Source: Nostoc spongiaeforme FACHB-130
GTDB lineage: Bacteria > Cyanobacteriota > Cyanobacteriia > Cyanobacteriales > Nostocaceae
Length of the DNA: 64,000 bases
Reading direction: 5' to 3'
Assembly (NCBI RefSeq): GCF_014698475.1
Contig: NZ_JACJTB010000024.1
Location: 31,640-95,639, forward strand
The position numbers and the translations under genes are program-made. The notes under the pieces are model-generated. The model did not search any database. It had not been told where the DNA came from and saw only the letters and a list, made by a program, of their open reading frames with translations. Position 1 is the stretch's first letter. Each line of letters starts with the position of its first letter. Below are positions 8,943-18,521 of the stretch, piece by piece.

Positions 8943-9911
8943 ATGGCATTAGGTAGATTAGTTAACGGACAATGGACAACTGTCTGGACAGAACGGAATG
9001 AAAAAGGCGAATTTCAGCGAATGCCCACACAGTTTCATCATAAAATTACCGCAGATGGCGCTAGTGGATTTAGAGCAGAAGCCGATAGATATCATTTGTA
9101 TGTTTCTTTGGGTTGTCCTTGGGCGCATCGCACTGTTTTATTACGTGCTTTAAAAGGGTTAGAAAAAGTGATTGGTCTTTCTATCGTTGACCCTGTAATT
9201 AGTGAACAAGGATGGAAATTTTCTGATAAACAAGGATGTATTCGAGATAAAGTTAACCAAGCAGATTATCTTTGGCAAATTTACACCAAAGCAAATCCCA
9301 CTTATACCGGAAGAGTTACCGTTCCAGTACTGTGGGATAAACATACAAACAGCATTATCAATAATGAATCTCGGCAAATTATCCAAATATTAAATACAGA
9401 ATTTAATTTCTTTGCTGAGAAAATGGTTGATTTTTACCCCAAATCCCTACAAGCTGTCATTGATCAAACCATCGATGCTATTTACCAGCCGATAAATAAT
9501 GGTGTATATCGCGTTGGTTTTGCTACAACCCAAACGGCTTACGAACAAGCCATGAAAGAATTATTCTTGGCTATGGAACATTGGGAAAATGTTTTAGGTA
9601 AACAGCCATATCTCTGCGGTGATGAAATTACCTTAGCCGATTGGTGTATGTTTACGACTTTGTTTCGATATGATTTAGCATATTATGGCTTGTTTAAGTG
9701 TAACTTGAAGCGGTTAGTTGAGTATCCTAATCTCTGGAATTATTGCCGGGAGCTATATCAATATCCTGGTGTGAAACAATGGTGTAATATTAGTCATATC
9801 AAACAACTGTATTATGTCGGTCTACCAGAATTAAATCCTAGTGGAGTGATGCCAGTAGGCCCCATAATTAATTTTGACTTACCTTATAAGTGCCGCGATC
9901 GCCAAATCTAG
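8943..9911 (+). CDS. glutathionyl-hydroquinone reductase (omega-like GST)
   Basis: A 322-residue glutathione S-transferase-fold protein of the ECM4/YqjG class. The nucleophilic Cys58 lies in SLGCPWAHRT, the class signature; VPVLWDKHTNSIINNES is the glutathione-binding cis-Pro and Ser region; the C-terminal helical domain includes LCGDEITLADWCMFTTLFR. These enzymes reduce glutathionyl-hydroquinones, using glutathione, in the cytoplasm. The length is normal for the class. The start has GGGAAAAAAT just before it (8932-8941). The next gene begins 24 nt after its stop, so the two may be co-transcribed. Confidence 0.9.
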   Translation: MALGRLVNGQWTTVWTERNEKGEFQRMPTQFHHKITADGASGFRAEADRYHLYVSLGCPWAHRTVLLRALKGLEKVIGLSIVDPVISEQGWKFSDKQGCIRDKVNQADYLWQIYTKANPTYTGRVTVPVLWDKHTNSIINNESRQIIQILNTEFNFFAEKMVDFYPKSLQAVIDQTIDAIYQPINNGVYRVGFATTQTAYEQAMKELFLAMEHWENVLGKQPYLCGDEITLADWCMFTTLFRYDLAYYGLFKCNLKRLVEYPNLWNYCRELYQYPGVKQWCNISHIKQLYYVGLPELNPSGVMPVGPIINFDLPYKCRDRQI

Positions 9912-9935
9912 ATATTTTACTCAAGTCTCAAATAT

Positions 9936-10388
9936 ATGCCAAATCAAGATGTCACCTTTTTTCGCATATTTGGTTCTATATTTGCGGGGATTGGTAGTAT
10001 TTTTTTGATCACAGGTATCATCATTGCTATAGATACTCGCAGTTTCTCCAAAAATTCTATCCCCGCCCAAGGAACTGTGATTAACGTAGTCAAACATAAA
10101 TCTAGAGATAGTAAAGGGCGTTCTTCTACGATTTATTATCCAGTCATCAAATTTACAGCAAATTCTGGTAAAGTAGTAGAATTTGAAGCTGGTAGTGGCA
10201 GCAACCCCCCAGCATATTCTCCAGGGCAACAAGTAGAAATTCTCTACAATCCCCAAGAGCCAGAATCTGCTGCAATTCACTCTTGGTTTGATTTATGGTT
10301 TTTACCTATAATGTTTATTGGTATGGGTTCACTGTTCGTTGTAATTGGGGGAATCCCATTAATAAAATCATTCCTATCTAGAAGCTAA
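9936..10388 (+). CDS. DUF3592-type two-helix membrane protein
   Basis: A 150-residue protein with a hydrophobic helix at about 10-30, a soluble beta-rich segment between (GTVINVVKHKSRDSKGRSS, then YYPVIKFTANSGKVVEFE and GQQVEILYNPQEPESA), and a second helix at about 120-145. This layout and the VEILYNP-type motif are typical of the DUF3592 family, whose function is not established. It starts 24 nt after the glutathionyl-hydroquinone reductase gene. Its end faces the DHFR-like gene on the other strand. Confidence 0.75.
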   Translation: MPNQDVTFFRIFGSIFAGIGSIFLITGIIIAIDTRSFSKNSIPAQGTVINVVKHKSRDSKGRSSTIYYPVIKFTANSGKVVEFEAGSGSNPPAYSPGQQVEILYNPQEPESAAIHSWFDLWFLPIMFIGMGSLFVVIGGIPLIKSFLSRS

Positions 10389-10419
10389 AATAGAGAGCGA
10401 TCGCTGGACAATATTAATC

Positions 10420-10938
10420 TTAACTTTTCACATTATACGTAACTTGCACTAACCCTGAATCATAACTTTTCACATTTCGCAACTCCAGTTTTGTAGCGAT
10501 ATTTGAGTCTTTAATAATCAATGGAATCCCACTGCCTAAAATAATGGGATGAATTGAGAGAATTATCTCATCAATCAAATTATGCTGTAAAAAATAATGA
10601 ATTGTCTGCCCTCCGCCAACTAACCAAATCACACCACCACTAGATTGACGCAAATTTGTCATAAAATTAGCCCAATCATCATTAATAAATATTGCGTTAT
10701 TCTCTGCTTTACCTTGCAGAGTATGAGAAAGTACAAAAACTTCTTGTTCACTGTATGGATATTCCTCAAAACCCAGTACTTGCTGATAAGTTTTATGACC
10801 CATAATTAATGTATCAACTTCAGCAATAAACTCAGAATAACCATAGTCTTGGTCTGTAAATAGCCAATCTATTTCCCCTGATTCTCTAGCAATATATCCA
10901 TCAAGGCTAGACGCAATAAATAAACTAATTTTCCGCAT
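10420..10938 (-). CDS. dihydrofolate-reductase-like (RibD C-terminal) oxidoreductase
   Basis: A 172-residue protein of the RibD-C/DHFR-like family: ISLFIASSLDGYIA at the N-terminus, LIMGHKTYQQVLGFEEYPYS in the middle, and WLVGGGQTIHYFLQ followed by EIILSIHPIILGSGIPL at the C-terminus. Fold and NADPH-binding Gly-Gly loop are predicted; the substrate is unknown and it is not the housekeeping FolA. Its start codon lies only 23 nt from the start of the divergent menH gene, so the promoters must overlap or sit inside coding sequence. Confidence 0.85.
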   Translation of the reverse strand: MRKISLFIASSLDGYIARESGEIDWLFTDQDYGYSEFIAEVDTLIMGHKTYQQVLGFEEYPYSEQEVFVLSHTLQGKAENNAIFINDDWANFMTNLRQSSGGVIWLVGGGQTIHYFLQHNLIDEIILSIHPIILGSGIPLIIKDSNIATKLELRNVKSYDSGLVQVTYNVKS

Positions 10939-10961
10939 AAAATTTGTGTAAATTTAGTAGT

Positions 10962-11771
10962 ATGAGAGAAAATTATAAATTTCACTATCAGTTAGTTAGC
11001 CATTCTCATAAACCATATATTATTTTTCTACATGGTTTTATTGGTCAGCTAGATGAATTTGACGAAGTTATCAAACTTCTGGGTACAGAATTTTCTTATC
11101 TCACTGTAGACCTTCCCGGACATGGTAAAACTCAAGTATTTGGTGAAGATAAATACTATAACATTGAACAAACTGCTCAAGCATTAATTAATTTATTAGA
11201 TGAATTGCATATACATAAATGCTTTTTAGTTGGTTATTCAATGGGTGGAAGATTAGCCTTATACCTAACTTTACATTTTCCTGAGCGTTTTGACAAAGTT
11301 ATCTTAGAATCAGCATCTCCCGGTTTATCTACAGAACAAGAACGACTAGAAAGAATTAAAAAAGATGAACAAATAGCCAGAAAACTCTCAAGATGTCTTG
11401 CTAAAAATGAATTTCGAGAATTTTTATTAAACTGGTACAATCAGCCAATTTTTGGTTCTATCAAAAAACATCCAGTATTTGACAGAATGTTAGCAAGTCG
11501 ATTAAAAAATCAACCGCTTGAATTAGCTAAATCACTCAGAACTATGGGGACAGGTAGTCAACCGTCGTTATGGCATAAACTTAAAGATAATACAGTACCT
11601 TTACTATTACTAGTAGGTCATAATGATGAAAAGTTTATCATTATCAATATCCAAATGTCCGGGATATGCCCAGTTGCTCAATTAAAGATAATTAGTAATT
11701 CTGCTCATAACGTTCATTTAGAAAATACTCCAGAGTTTGTGCAGTATATTCAAGAATTTTTAGCAGGATAA
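10962..11771 (+). CDS. menH: alpha/beta hydrolase, probable SHCHC synthase MenH
   Basis: A 269-residue alpha/beta hydrolase. The oxyanion motif is FLHGFIGQLDEFDEV, the nucleophile is Ser93 in VGYSMGGRLALYL, a candidate acid lies in LVGHNDEKF, and the His in SAHNVHLENTPEF. Overall it best fits MenH, which removes pyruvate to form 2-succinyl-6-hydroxy-2,4-cyclohexadiene-1-carboxylate in phylloquinone synthesis. The other men genes are not in the window, so assignment rests on the motif set. The frame extends to a TTG at 10944, but the ATG at 10962 is preferred; neither has a clear ribosome-binding site. It is divergent from the DHFR-like gene. Confidence 0.8.
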   Translation: MRENYKFHYQLVSHSHKPYIIFLHGFIGQLDEFDEVIKLLGTEFSYLTVDLPGHGKTQVFGEDKYYNIEQTAQALINLLDELHIHKCFLVGYSMGGRLALYLTLHFPERFDKVILESASPGLSTEQERLERIKKDEQIARKLSRCLAKNEFREFLLNWYNQPIFGSIKKHPVFDRMLASRLKNQPLELAKSLRTMGTGSQPSLWHKLKDNTVPLLLLVGHNDEKFIIINIQMSGICPVAQLKIISNSAHNVHLENTPEFVQYIQEFLAG

Positions 11772-11812
11772 TTGGATTTATATAACATTTTATAGTCTGT
11801 TGATGTAAAAAA

Positions 11813-11847
11813 TATCTGCGTCCATCTGCGTCCATCTGCGGTTAATT
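11813..11847. repeat. short dispersed repeat (TCTGCGTCCA units)
   Basis: Two direct TCTGCGTCCA units followed by TCTGCGGTTAATT, in the gap between two convergent genes. It looks like a dispersed intergenic repeat; no function is visible. Confidence 0.5.
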
Positions 11848-11873
11848 ACTCTTTATTTATCTGGTAATCTCTG

Positions 11874-12476
11874 TTAAGACCAAATTTTTTGCAGATTGAT
11901 GACAAATCCAGATAATACATTTTCACCAGAAAGAACTTGAGGCGATTTTAAAACTTCCACCTCTCGTCCTGGACGATATATTTCAACTTCTTGTTGTTTG
12001 CGATTAAATAACCAACCTAATTGGCAGCCATTTGCCATATATTCAGTCATTTTAGCTTGAATTTTTGCCAAAGAATCTGATGGTGACATAATCTCAATGA
12101 CAAAATCTGGACACAAGGGAATAAACCTTTCTCTTTGTTCTTTAGTCAAAGCATCCCAACGAGATTTTTCTACCCAAGAAACATCAGGAGAACGGTCAGC
12201 ACCATTTGGTAATGTAAATCCAGTAGAAGAATCAAAAACTTCCCCAGTTTGTGCTTGTTCATTCCACAAAGCAACTTGCAGAATTAAATTAACATTACTT
12301 CTACCTGTTTCTCCTCCCGTTGGGGGCATAATAATTAATTCTCCCTGAACATTACGTTCTAATTTTAAATCTGGATTTTCTGTACATAGGCGGTAAAATT
12401 GCTCTCTTGTGAGTTTAATTACAGAATCAAGATTTAATGTTAGTGCTGTCATAGGAAGATTACTGTTTTTGCTCAT
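11874..12476 (-). CDS. Uma2-family (DUF820) restriction-endonuclease-fold protein
   Basis: A 200-residue member of the very abundant cyanobacterial Uma2 family. The PD-(D/E)XK core is visible: NGADRSPDVSWV supplies the Asp, CPDFVIEIMSPSD the Glu, and LAKIQAKMTEYMANG the Lys, followed by GWLFNRKQQEVEIYRPG. Biological role is unknown; the family is suspected to act on DNA or in mobile-element biology. The start at 12476 is used; an ATG eight codons later (12452) is also possible. A second Uma2 gene is at 54329. Confidence 0.9.
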   Translation of the reverse strand: MSKNSNLPMTALTLNLDSVIKLTREQFYRLCTENPDLKLERNVQGELIIMPPTGGETGRSNVNLILQVALWNEQAQTGEVFDSSTGFTLPNGADRSPDVSWVEKSRWDALTKEQRERFIPLCPDFVIEIMSPSDSLAKIQAKMTEYMANGCQLGWLFNRKQQEVEIYRPGREVEVLKSPQVLSGENVLSGFVINLQKIWS

Positions 12477-12538
12477 TTACTGAGAAAATCAAGACAGATA
12501 GCGCATCTTCATATCAATCAACATTGAAGTGAGTTTAC

Positions 12539-13243
12539 TTAAGGAGTTGGTGTGACATTTACTGAAGTTGGTTGATTAGCTGCGGCTAATTCTTCTTTTA
12601 GCATTTTCTGATAAATCTTAGGTAAAGAATTACTGATAGAATTTGTTTCGATTCCATATCCTAAACTTGTCCAAGTCGGAGATAAACGGCGTAAAACATC
12701 ATTTATTTTGCCTTGACGCAAAAGTTTAGAAATATCCACACCCCAAACTTGATTATCGTTTAACCAACGGTAAACTACTACATCTTGAAATTCTGCTTCA
12801 AAACTATAAGAAGTCCAAAACACCATTCTTGTTGGATTGGGATGATAGCGGGGTGCGATATTAAACCAAGTGGTATTGATAATTTGATATCTGCCTGCTG
12901 CTGTAGAACAATTACCTGTGTTTGGCCCGGTAACGATGGTAACGCAGATTTCTGGGTGACGACTTAAGTCTGTAACTTGTTGTCCGCCATACAACAGAGA
13001 GTAAGGACGGTTCCCATTGGCTTCGCTGGCGGAAATGGTTCGCATCAAGGCGCGGATATAGGGGTCGCCGCCTTTCATGACTAGGGGTGGTTGATTATCA
13101 TTAAAGACAGGATCAGAAGGCGATCGCAAGTCTCCAAAGATATACCACTGTAACAAGCATATAAAAGCAAGTAGCGCCGCGATCGGCCCAATTAATTTTT
13201 CAACCCCTTTCAGTTCAAACTTTTTCAGAATCCGACTCCTCAC
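12539..13243 (-). CDS. membrane-anchored lysozyme-like muramidase (lambda endolysin/GH104-like)
   Basis: A 234-residue protein with one N-terminal membrane helix (about 18-36) and a periplasmic lysozyme-like domain. ALMRTISASEANG holds the probable catalytic Glu; YSLLYGGQQVTDLSRHPE and CSTAAGRYQIINTTWF are the hallmark motifs shared with phage-type transglycosylases such as lambda R. A Thr/Pro-rich tail ends the protein. In cyanobacteria such chromosomal copies are usually single genes unrelated to a prophage; no phage genes are nearby. Probable role is peptidoglycan remodelling. The gene is divergent from the one at 13422. Confidence 0.8.
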   Translation of the reverse strand: MRSRILKKFELKGVEKLIGPIAALLAFICLLQWYIFGDLRSPSDPVFNDNQPPLVMKGGDPYIRALMRTISASEANGNRPYSLLYGGQQVTDLSRHPEICVTIVTGPNTGNCSTAAGRYQIINTTWFNIAPRYHPNPTRMVFWTSYSFEAEFQDVVVYRWLNDNQVWGVDISKLLRQGKINDVLRRLSPTWTSLGYGIETNSISNSLPKIYQKMLKEELAAANQPTSVNVTPTP

Positions 13244-13421
13244 TTGACTTTCTTCAATACTAGCTAATGCAACACTGGTTACATAATGAACTTGTTGTCA
13301 CTGATGGGCGACTTTTCTCTGATTACTTTATGTTTGATTTTTGACGGTAAATAGAAGGAATATTAATTAAAAGTACGCATTTTAATCTAAAATACTGAAT
13401 ATATATGATTCATACTAATTT

Positions 13422-14267
13422 ATGCGCCGAGATTCAATATTTTACAAACTATTTCAACAATCTCCTACACTCTTATTTCAATTATTAGCAACACCACCCA
13501 GCAATGCAGAAGCATACAGATTTGATTCAGTAGCCGTCAAAGAACCGAAATTTGAAATCGATGGTGTGTTTCTCCCGCCAGAAAATCAAGGTGCAGGCGT
13601 GGTTTACTTCTGTGAGGTACAATTCCAAACAGATGAACAGCTTTACGAAAGAGTATTTGCTGAATCTGCACTTTATTTTTACCGCAACCGTTTCAGATTC
13701 AACGATTGGCAAGCAGTTATCATTTATCCATCACGCAATACTGAACAAGCCGACATTCATCCACATCGCTCATTTCTCAATGGTGGACAAGTGCATCGGG
13801 TGTATCTGAACGAATTAGGCAATATTCGCTCTTTACCAATATGGGTGGCGTTGATGGTGCTGACAACTCTAGAGGAAAATCAAGCACCAGAAGAAGCGAG
13901 ATATTTGTTAACCAGAACTCGCCAAGAAGTCACAGAGACAGGCAGTCGCGCCATAATAGAGATGATTCTCACGATTATGGTGTACAAGTTTGAACAGTTA
14001 ACTAGAACAGAGGTTGAGTCAATGCTGGGAATTACACTCAAAGAAACGAGAGTTTACCGAGAAATTAAAGAAGAAGGGATAGAACAAGGGCGTGAAGCAG
14101 CAACAGTTAATCTGATTACCCGACAGCTAACTAAGCGGTTTGGCAAACTGTCTGAGGAAATTCGCTCTAAAATTGCTGGTTTGCCTTTGCCTGTTCTGGA
14201 AGAGTTGAGCGAAGCATTGTTAGATTTTACTAGTTTGGCTGATTTACAGGCTTGGTTAGATAAGTGA
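13422..14267 (+). CDS. Rpn-like PD-(D/E)XK protein (DUF2887 plus DUF4351)
   Basis: A 281-residue member of the cyanobacterial Rpn/DUF2887 group, often annotated as putative transposase or recombination-promoting nuclease. The N-terminus MRRDSIFYKLFQQSPTLLFQ is characteristic; the nuclease core is FEIDGVFLPP followed by VYFCEVQFQTD (Asp and E-x-Q). The C-terminal TVNLITRQLTKRFGKLSEE and the segment ending LADLQAWLD form a DUF4351 helical module. Role is unknown; it may be a domesticated mobile-element nuclease. It stands alone between a divergent lysozyme gene and ahcY. Confidence 0.85.
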   Translation: MRRDSIFYKLFQQSPTLLFQLLATPPSNAEAYRFDSVAVKEPKFEIDGVFLPPENQGAGVVYFCEVQFQTDEQLYERVFAESALYFYRNRFRFNDWQAVIIYPSRNTEQADIHPHRSFLNGGQVHRVYLNELGNIRSLPIWVALMVLTTLEENQAPEEARYLLTRTRQEVTETGSRAIIEMILTIMVYKFEQLTRTEVESMLGITLKETRVYREIKEEGIEQGREAATVNLITRQLTKRFGKLSEEIRSKIAGLPLPVLEELSEALLDFTSLADLQAWLDK

Positions 14268-14506
14268 TAATTTGGACTTGCTAAACTGGATTGTTTTATG
14301 CCTTAGTCTCGACTCCGTAAATAATTACGCCTAAAAAATCCTAGCCAAATTATGACAAAACCTTTTGTCCGAAGGGTCTTACAGAAGAGATTAAAAGTAT
14401 CTAGAGGAGCGGAGGGGCAATTTTTAGCGATCGCTCTTCACGCCCTCCAATTCTAAATCCGAACTAAACAACCCAAAAATTCTAGTCGTACAATAAACTA
14501 AATAAA

Positions 14507-15831
<1,325 letters not shown>

Positions 15832-15866
15832 ACTCAGTGTTAAAGTTTAAGCGATAGGATATGTTG

Positions 15867-15893
15867 ACGGGATAGGTTAGCCTATCCCGTTTT
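15867..15893 (+). terminator. rho-independent terminator of ahcY
   Basis: ACGGGATAGG (15867-15876), loop TTAG, then CCTATCCCGT (15881-15890), a perfect 10-bp stem, followed by TTT. It begins 36 nt after the ahcY stop. Confidence 0.85.
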
Positions 15894-16060
15894 GGTAATA
15901 TCAAATTTCAACACTAGTAGATTGGGTGCAAGCGCACAAGATATATTGCGCCGTAACCCAAAACAAAATCATGATATTTTGAGGCAATATTTTAATAGGT
16001 AAAATAATTGCAGTGTCAATTTTACCCTTGGAATTGAGATACTTTTGTAGTTGAAAGTTT

Positions 16061-16090
16061 GTTGGGTTTCACTTCGTTCCACCCAACCTA
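16061..16090. repeat. short dispersed palindrome (GTTGGGT...ACCCAAC)
   Basis: GTTGGGT (16061-16067) and ACCCAAC (16081-16087) are inverted arms around TTCACTTCGTTCC. It is a shorter relative of the 76-bp element at 25305-25380. Its translation produces a false N-terminal extension for the next gene. Confidence 0.7.
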
Positions 16091-16128
16091 CGCAAGAGGC
16101 GATCGCACTAATATCAATAGGCTGTAAA

Positions 16129-16635
16129 ATGCTAAGTAGGACGATTGAGAAATATCTAAAATTATTCAAAGATTCTCCTAATTACAGAGAAACTGACAGA
16201 ATTGCTGATGAAATGAAACAAGAATTTAAGGCATCACCTCCTTCAGTTAGCGAAGTAATTCAGGAGTTGGAAAAATATGCTTCAAATCCAGATTATCCTG
16301 GGGCTTGGTTTATCATGATGGCAGCATGGAGTAACCTATCAAAGGATTACACACCTATACTTTGTCAAATCCTCAATGATGAGAGTAATAATGGTCTTCA
16401 CGAATCAGTTATTGAACTTTTGGATGTATTGCGCGATGAAAGAGCAATTCCGGCATTATCCAAAGCATTGACATACCGATGGTCTTATGATGAATGGTTC
16501 AATGTGCCAAGAAAGTCTCTCCTAGCATTAGCAGAAATTGGAACTCCTGAAGCGAAGATAATTATAGAGTCGGCGGCTCAATCTCCTGAAGAGTTAATTA
16601 GCGAAGATGCAAATCTGATATTAGACAATTGGTAA
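16129..16635 (+). CDS. HEAT-like repeat protein
   Basis: A 168-residue helical protein. The C-terminal half reads as HEAT-type helices (ESVIELLDVLRDERAIPALSKAL, RKSLLALAEIGTPEAKIIIES). Function is unknown; such repeats usually serve protein binding. The frame is open from 16051, but the first 26 codons come from a dispersed repeat, so the ATG at 16129 (MLSRTIEKYLKLF) is preferred. No neighbour gives a clear hint. Confidence 0.65.
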   Translation: MLSRTIEKYLKLFKDSPNYRETDRIADEMKQEFKASPPSVSEVIQELEKYASNPDYPGAWFIMMAAWSNLSKDYTPILCQILNDESNNGLHESVIELLDVLRDERAIPALSKALTYRWSYDEWFNVPRKSLLALAEIGTPEAKIIIESAAQSPEELISEDANLILDNW

Positions 16636-16764
16636 ATTGATTAATCAACCGAGTATTGGCAATGGTAAAACTGTAACCACAATGCTCAACCCTCACCAAA
16701 TTAAAAGTGACAGATAATCAGAGTGCAGTTACAACTGACACTATACAAATACAACCTTAGAAAA

Positions 16765-17232
16765 ATGAGTGAAAGTACATCTTTAACACAGCAGTGGTTA
16801 GCTGAAATTCAAGCACTCAAACGCCAACTGGCAGAACAAAGACTTGATTTAGAAGCGGCTTGGGAAAGTGCCGAAAAATGGCGCAAACTCTACAATACAG
16901 AAGCAGAACAACGCCGGACAGACGCACATTTATTCCAACAAACGATCGCATCTCTCAAAGCCAATATTCACAAACTCCAAGGTATCGAAGCTGCAACACT
17001 GGCTGACGGTAAAGCAGTTGAAGCTATTCAAGCTGAAATTACTCAAATCCAAACTGTGGAAGAATTGCAGACAAAATTGATTGCAGCGATTAAAGAGCGC
17101 GATCGCTTGTTGCAAGCTTTGAAAACTGAACAAGAAAGTCACGCTCAAACACGTAAAAGTCTCACCACAGCCTTGGGTGATGCTATTGATAGCTTGGCAC
17201 GAGAACGCAGCGCCGCAGAACAAGAGAGATGA
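16765..17232 (+). CDS. coiled-coil protein of unknown function
   Basis: A 155-residue soluble protein predicted to be almost wholly helical. Heptad-type runs (WLAEIQALKRQLAEQRLDLE, and the stretch from AEQRRTDAHLFQQTIASLK to LQGIEA) suggest a coiled coil. No enzymatic motif. The ATG at 16765 (MSESTSLTQQWL) is preferred over the upstream frame start at 16723. I do not recognise a named family, although proteins of this type are common in Nostocales. Confidence 0.65.
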   Translation: MSESTSLTQQWLAEIQALKRQLAEQRLDLEAAWESAEKWRKLYNTEAEQRRTDAHLFQQTIASLKANIHKLQGIEAATLADGKAVEAIQAEITQIQTVEELQTKLIAAIKERDRLLQALKTEQESHAQTRKSLTTALGDAIDSLARERSAAEQER

Positions 17233-17489
17233 AGAGCCAGGAAAAATTAAATTATTAGCCCCTGGTTGATGCGATCGCCTCCTTGACCCCAATAGTTGAA
17301 AAAAATTACCAATAAGTATAAAGTAAGTTTTGGAAACTCATTGCTCACATTGAGCTATAAAGCCGTGCATCTAAGAATATGCGGCTCAATATTTACTAAA
17401 TATTCTTAATTAAGATGTTGTAATTGCCCGTGTCAAATAAAACACAAATAGTTTACCTAAATGACGAGATTTTCCATTAATCCAAGAGC

Positions 17490-18521
17490 ATGACAAAAGC
17501 AACCACAGCATCACCAATAAACTGGCATAAACCCAAAATATCGCCATTCTTGGGGCTGATTTTGGGCATACTGATTCTGCTGATTTGCTTGGTATTTAGT
17601 GTTACTTTGGGTGCGGCAGAAATACCAATGAATAAGATTTTGGGATCCTTCGTCATCTTTGATGGGTCTTATGAACATCTGGTCATTCAGACAGTGAGAT
17701 TACCGCGATCGCTCATTGCCTTGCTGGTAGGATCAGCCTTGGCAGTTGCGGGCGCACTAATGCAAGGTTTGACACGCAACCCCTTGGCAGATCCCGGAAT
17801 TTTGGGTATTGAGTCAGGAGCCGCATTAGCTGTAGTCACCACAACCTTTGTCTTTGGTAGCTCTTCCTTAAATGTTTTAACGCTCGTGGCCTTTTTAGGT
17901 GCAGGTGTGACAGCAATGTTAGTCTACCTGATTGGTTCCTTGGGCAAAGGCGGAGCCACCCCACTGAATCTCACCATTGCAGGTGCAGCAATTACCGCCC
18001 TGATTTCCTCTGTGATGACGGCGATGCTCATAGTTAGCCAAAAAACCTTAGAAGAAATTCGATTTTGGTTAGCTGGTTCATTAGCTGGCCGCGATATCAA
18101 TATATTATTGTCAGCATTACCTTTTGTCGTGATTGGCTTAGTAGTAGCATTTGCCCTGGGTAGACAAATTACCACCATGAGTCTAGGTGAAGATGTGGCT
18201 AAAGGCTTGGGTCAACAGACGGGTTGGGTAAAAATTACGACTGCCATCAGCGTAGTCTTACTGGCGGGAAGTTCTGTATCTTTAGCTGGGCCAGTTGGCT
18301 TTATTGGCTTAATTGTTCCCCATATTGTGCGGTTTTTTATCAAAGCTGATTACCGTTGGATTTTGCCTTATTCCGCAGTCCTGGGTGCAACTTTACTGTT
18401 AATTGCAGATATCGCGGCGCGTGTCTTACTCAAACCCCAAGAAATACCCGTAGGAGTCATGACAGCCTTGGTTGGCGCACCCTTTTTTGTCTACTTGGCT
18501 AAATCGAAGGTAAGAAAATGA
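17490..18521 (+). CDS. FecCD-family iron-siderophore ABC permease (first)
   Basis: A 343-residue inner-membrane permease of the BtuC/FecCD type with about nine to ten helices. Family marks: LGAAEIPMNKIL, RLPRSLIALLVGSALAVAGA, MQGLTRNPLADPGILGIESG, and GPVGFIGLIVPHIVRFF. It forms a heterodimer with the next gene product; their frames overlap by 4 nt, giving tight coupling. Likely substrate is a ferric siderophore or, less likely, a corrinoid or haem. The ATPase gene follows, but no periplasmic binding protein is encoded here. A Fur box was not convincingly found in the 257-bp upstream gap. Confidence 0.92.
   Translation: MTKATTASPINWHKPKISPFLGLILGILILLICLVFSVTLGAAEIPMNKILGSFVIFDGSYEHLVIQTVRLPRSLIALLVGSALAVAGALMQGLTRNPLADPGILGIESGAALAVVTTTFVFGSSSLNVLTLVAFLGAGVTAMLVYLIGSLGKGGATPLNLTIAGAAITALISSVMTAMLIVSQKTLEEIRFWLAGSLAGRDINILLSALPFVVIGLVVAFALGRQITTMSLGEDVAKGLGQQTGWVKITTAISVVLLAGSSVSLAGPVGFIGLIVPHIVRFFIKADYRWILPYSAVLGATLLLIADIAARVLLKPQEIPVGVMTALVGAPFFVYLAKSKVRK

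Noticed and set aside
9159..9386. Minus-strand frame inside the glutathionyl-hydroquinone reductase gene
   Set aside because: Shadow of a well-supported gene.
14400..14460. AGGAGCGG and a GGAGGGGC/GCCCTCC hairpin before ahcY, considered as an SAH riboswitch
   Set aside because: The conserved core beyond AGGAGCG is missing and the pairing does not follow the riboswitch layout.
17233..17489. Search for a Fur box before the permease genes
   Set aside because: Only weak AT-rich inverted repeats; none fits the Fur consensus.
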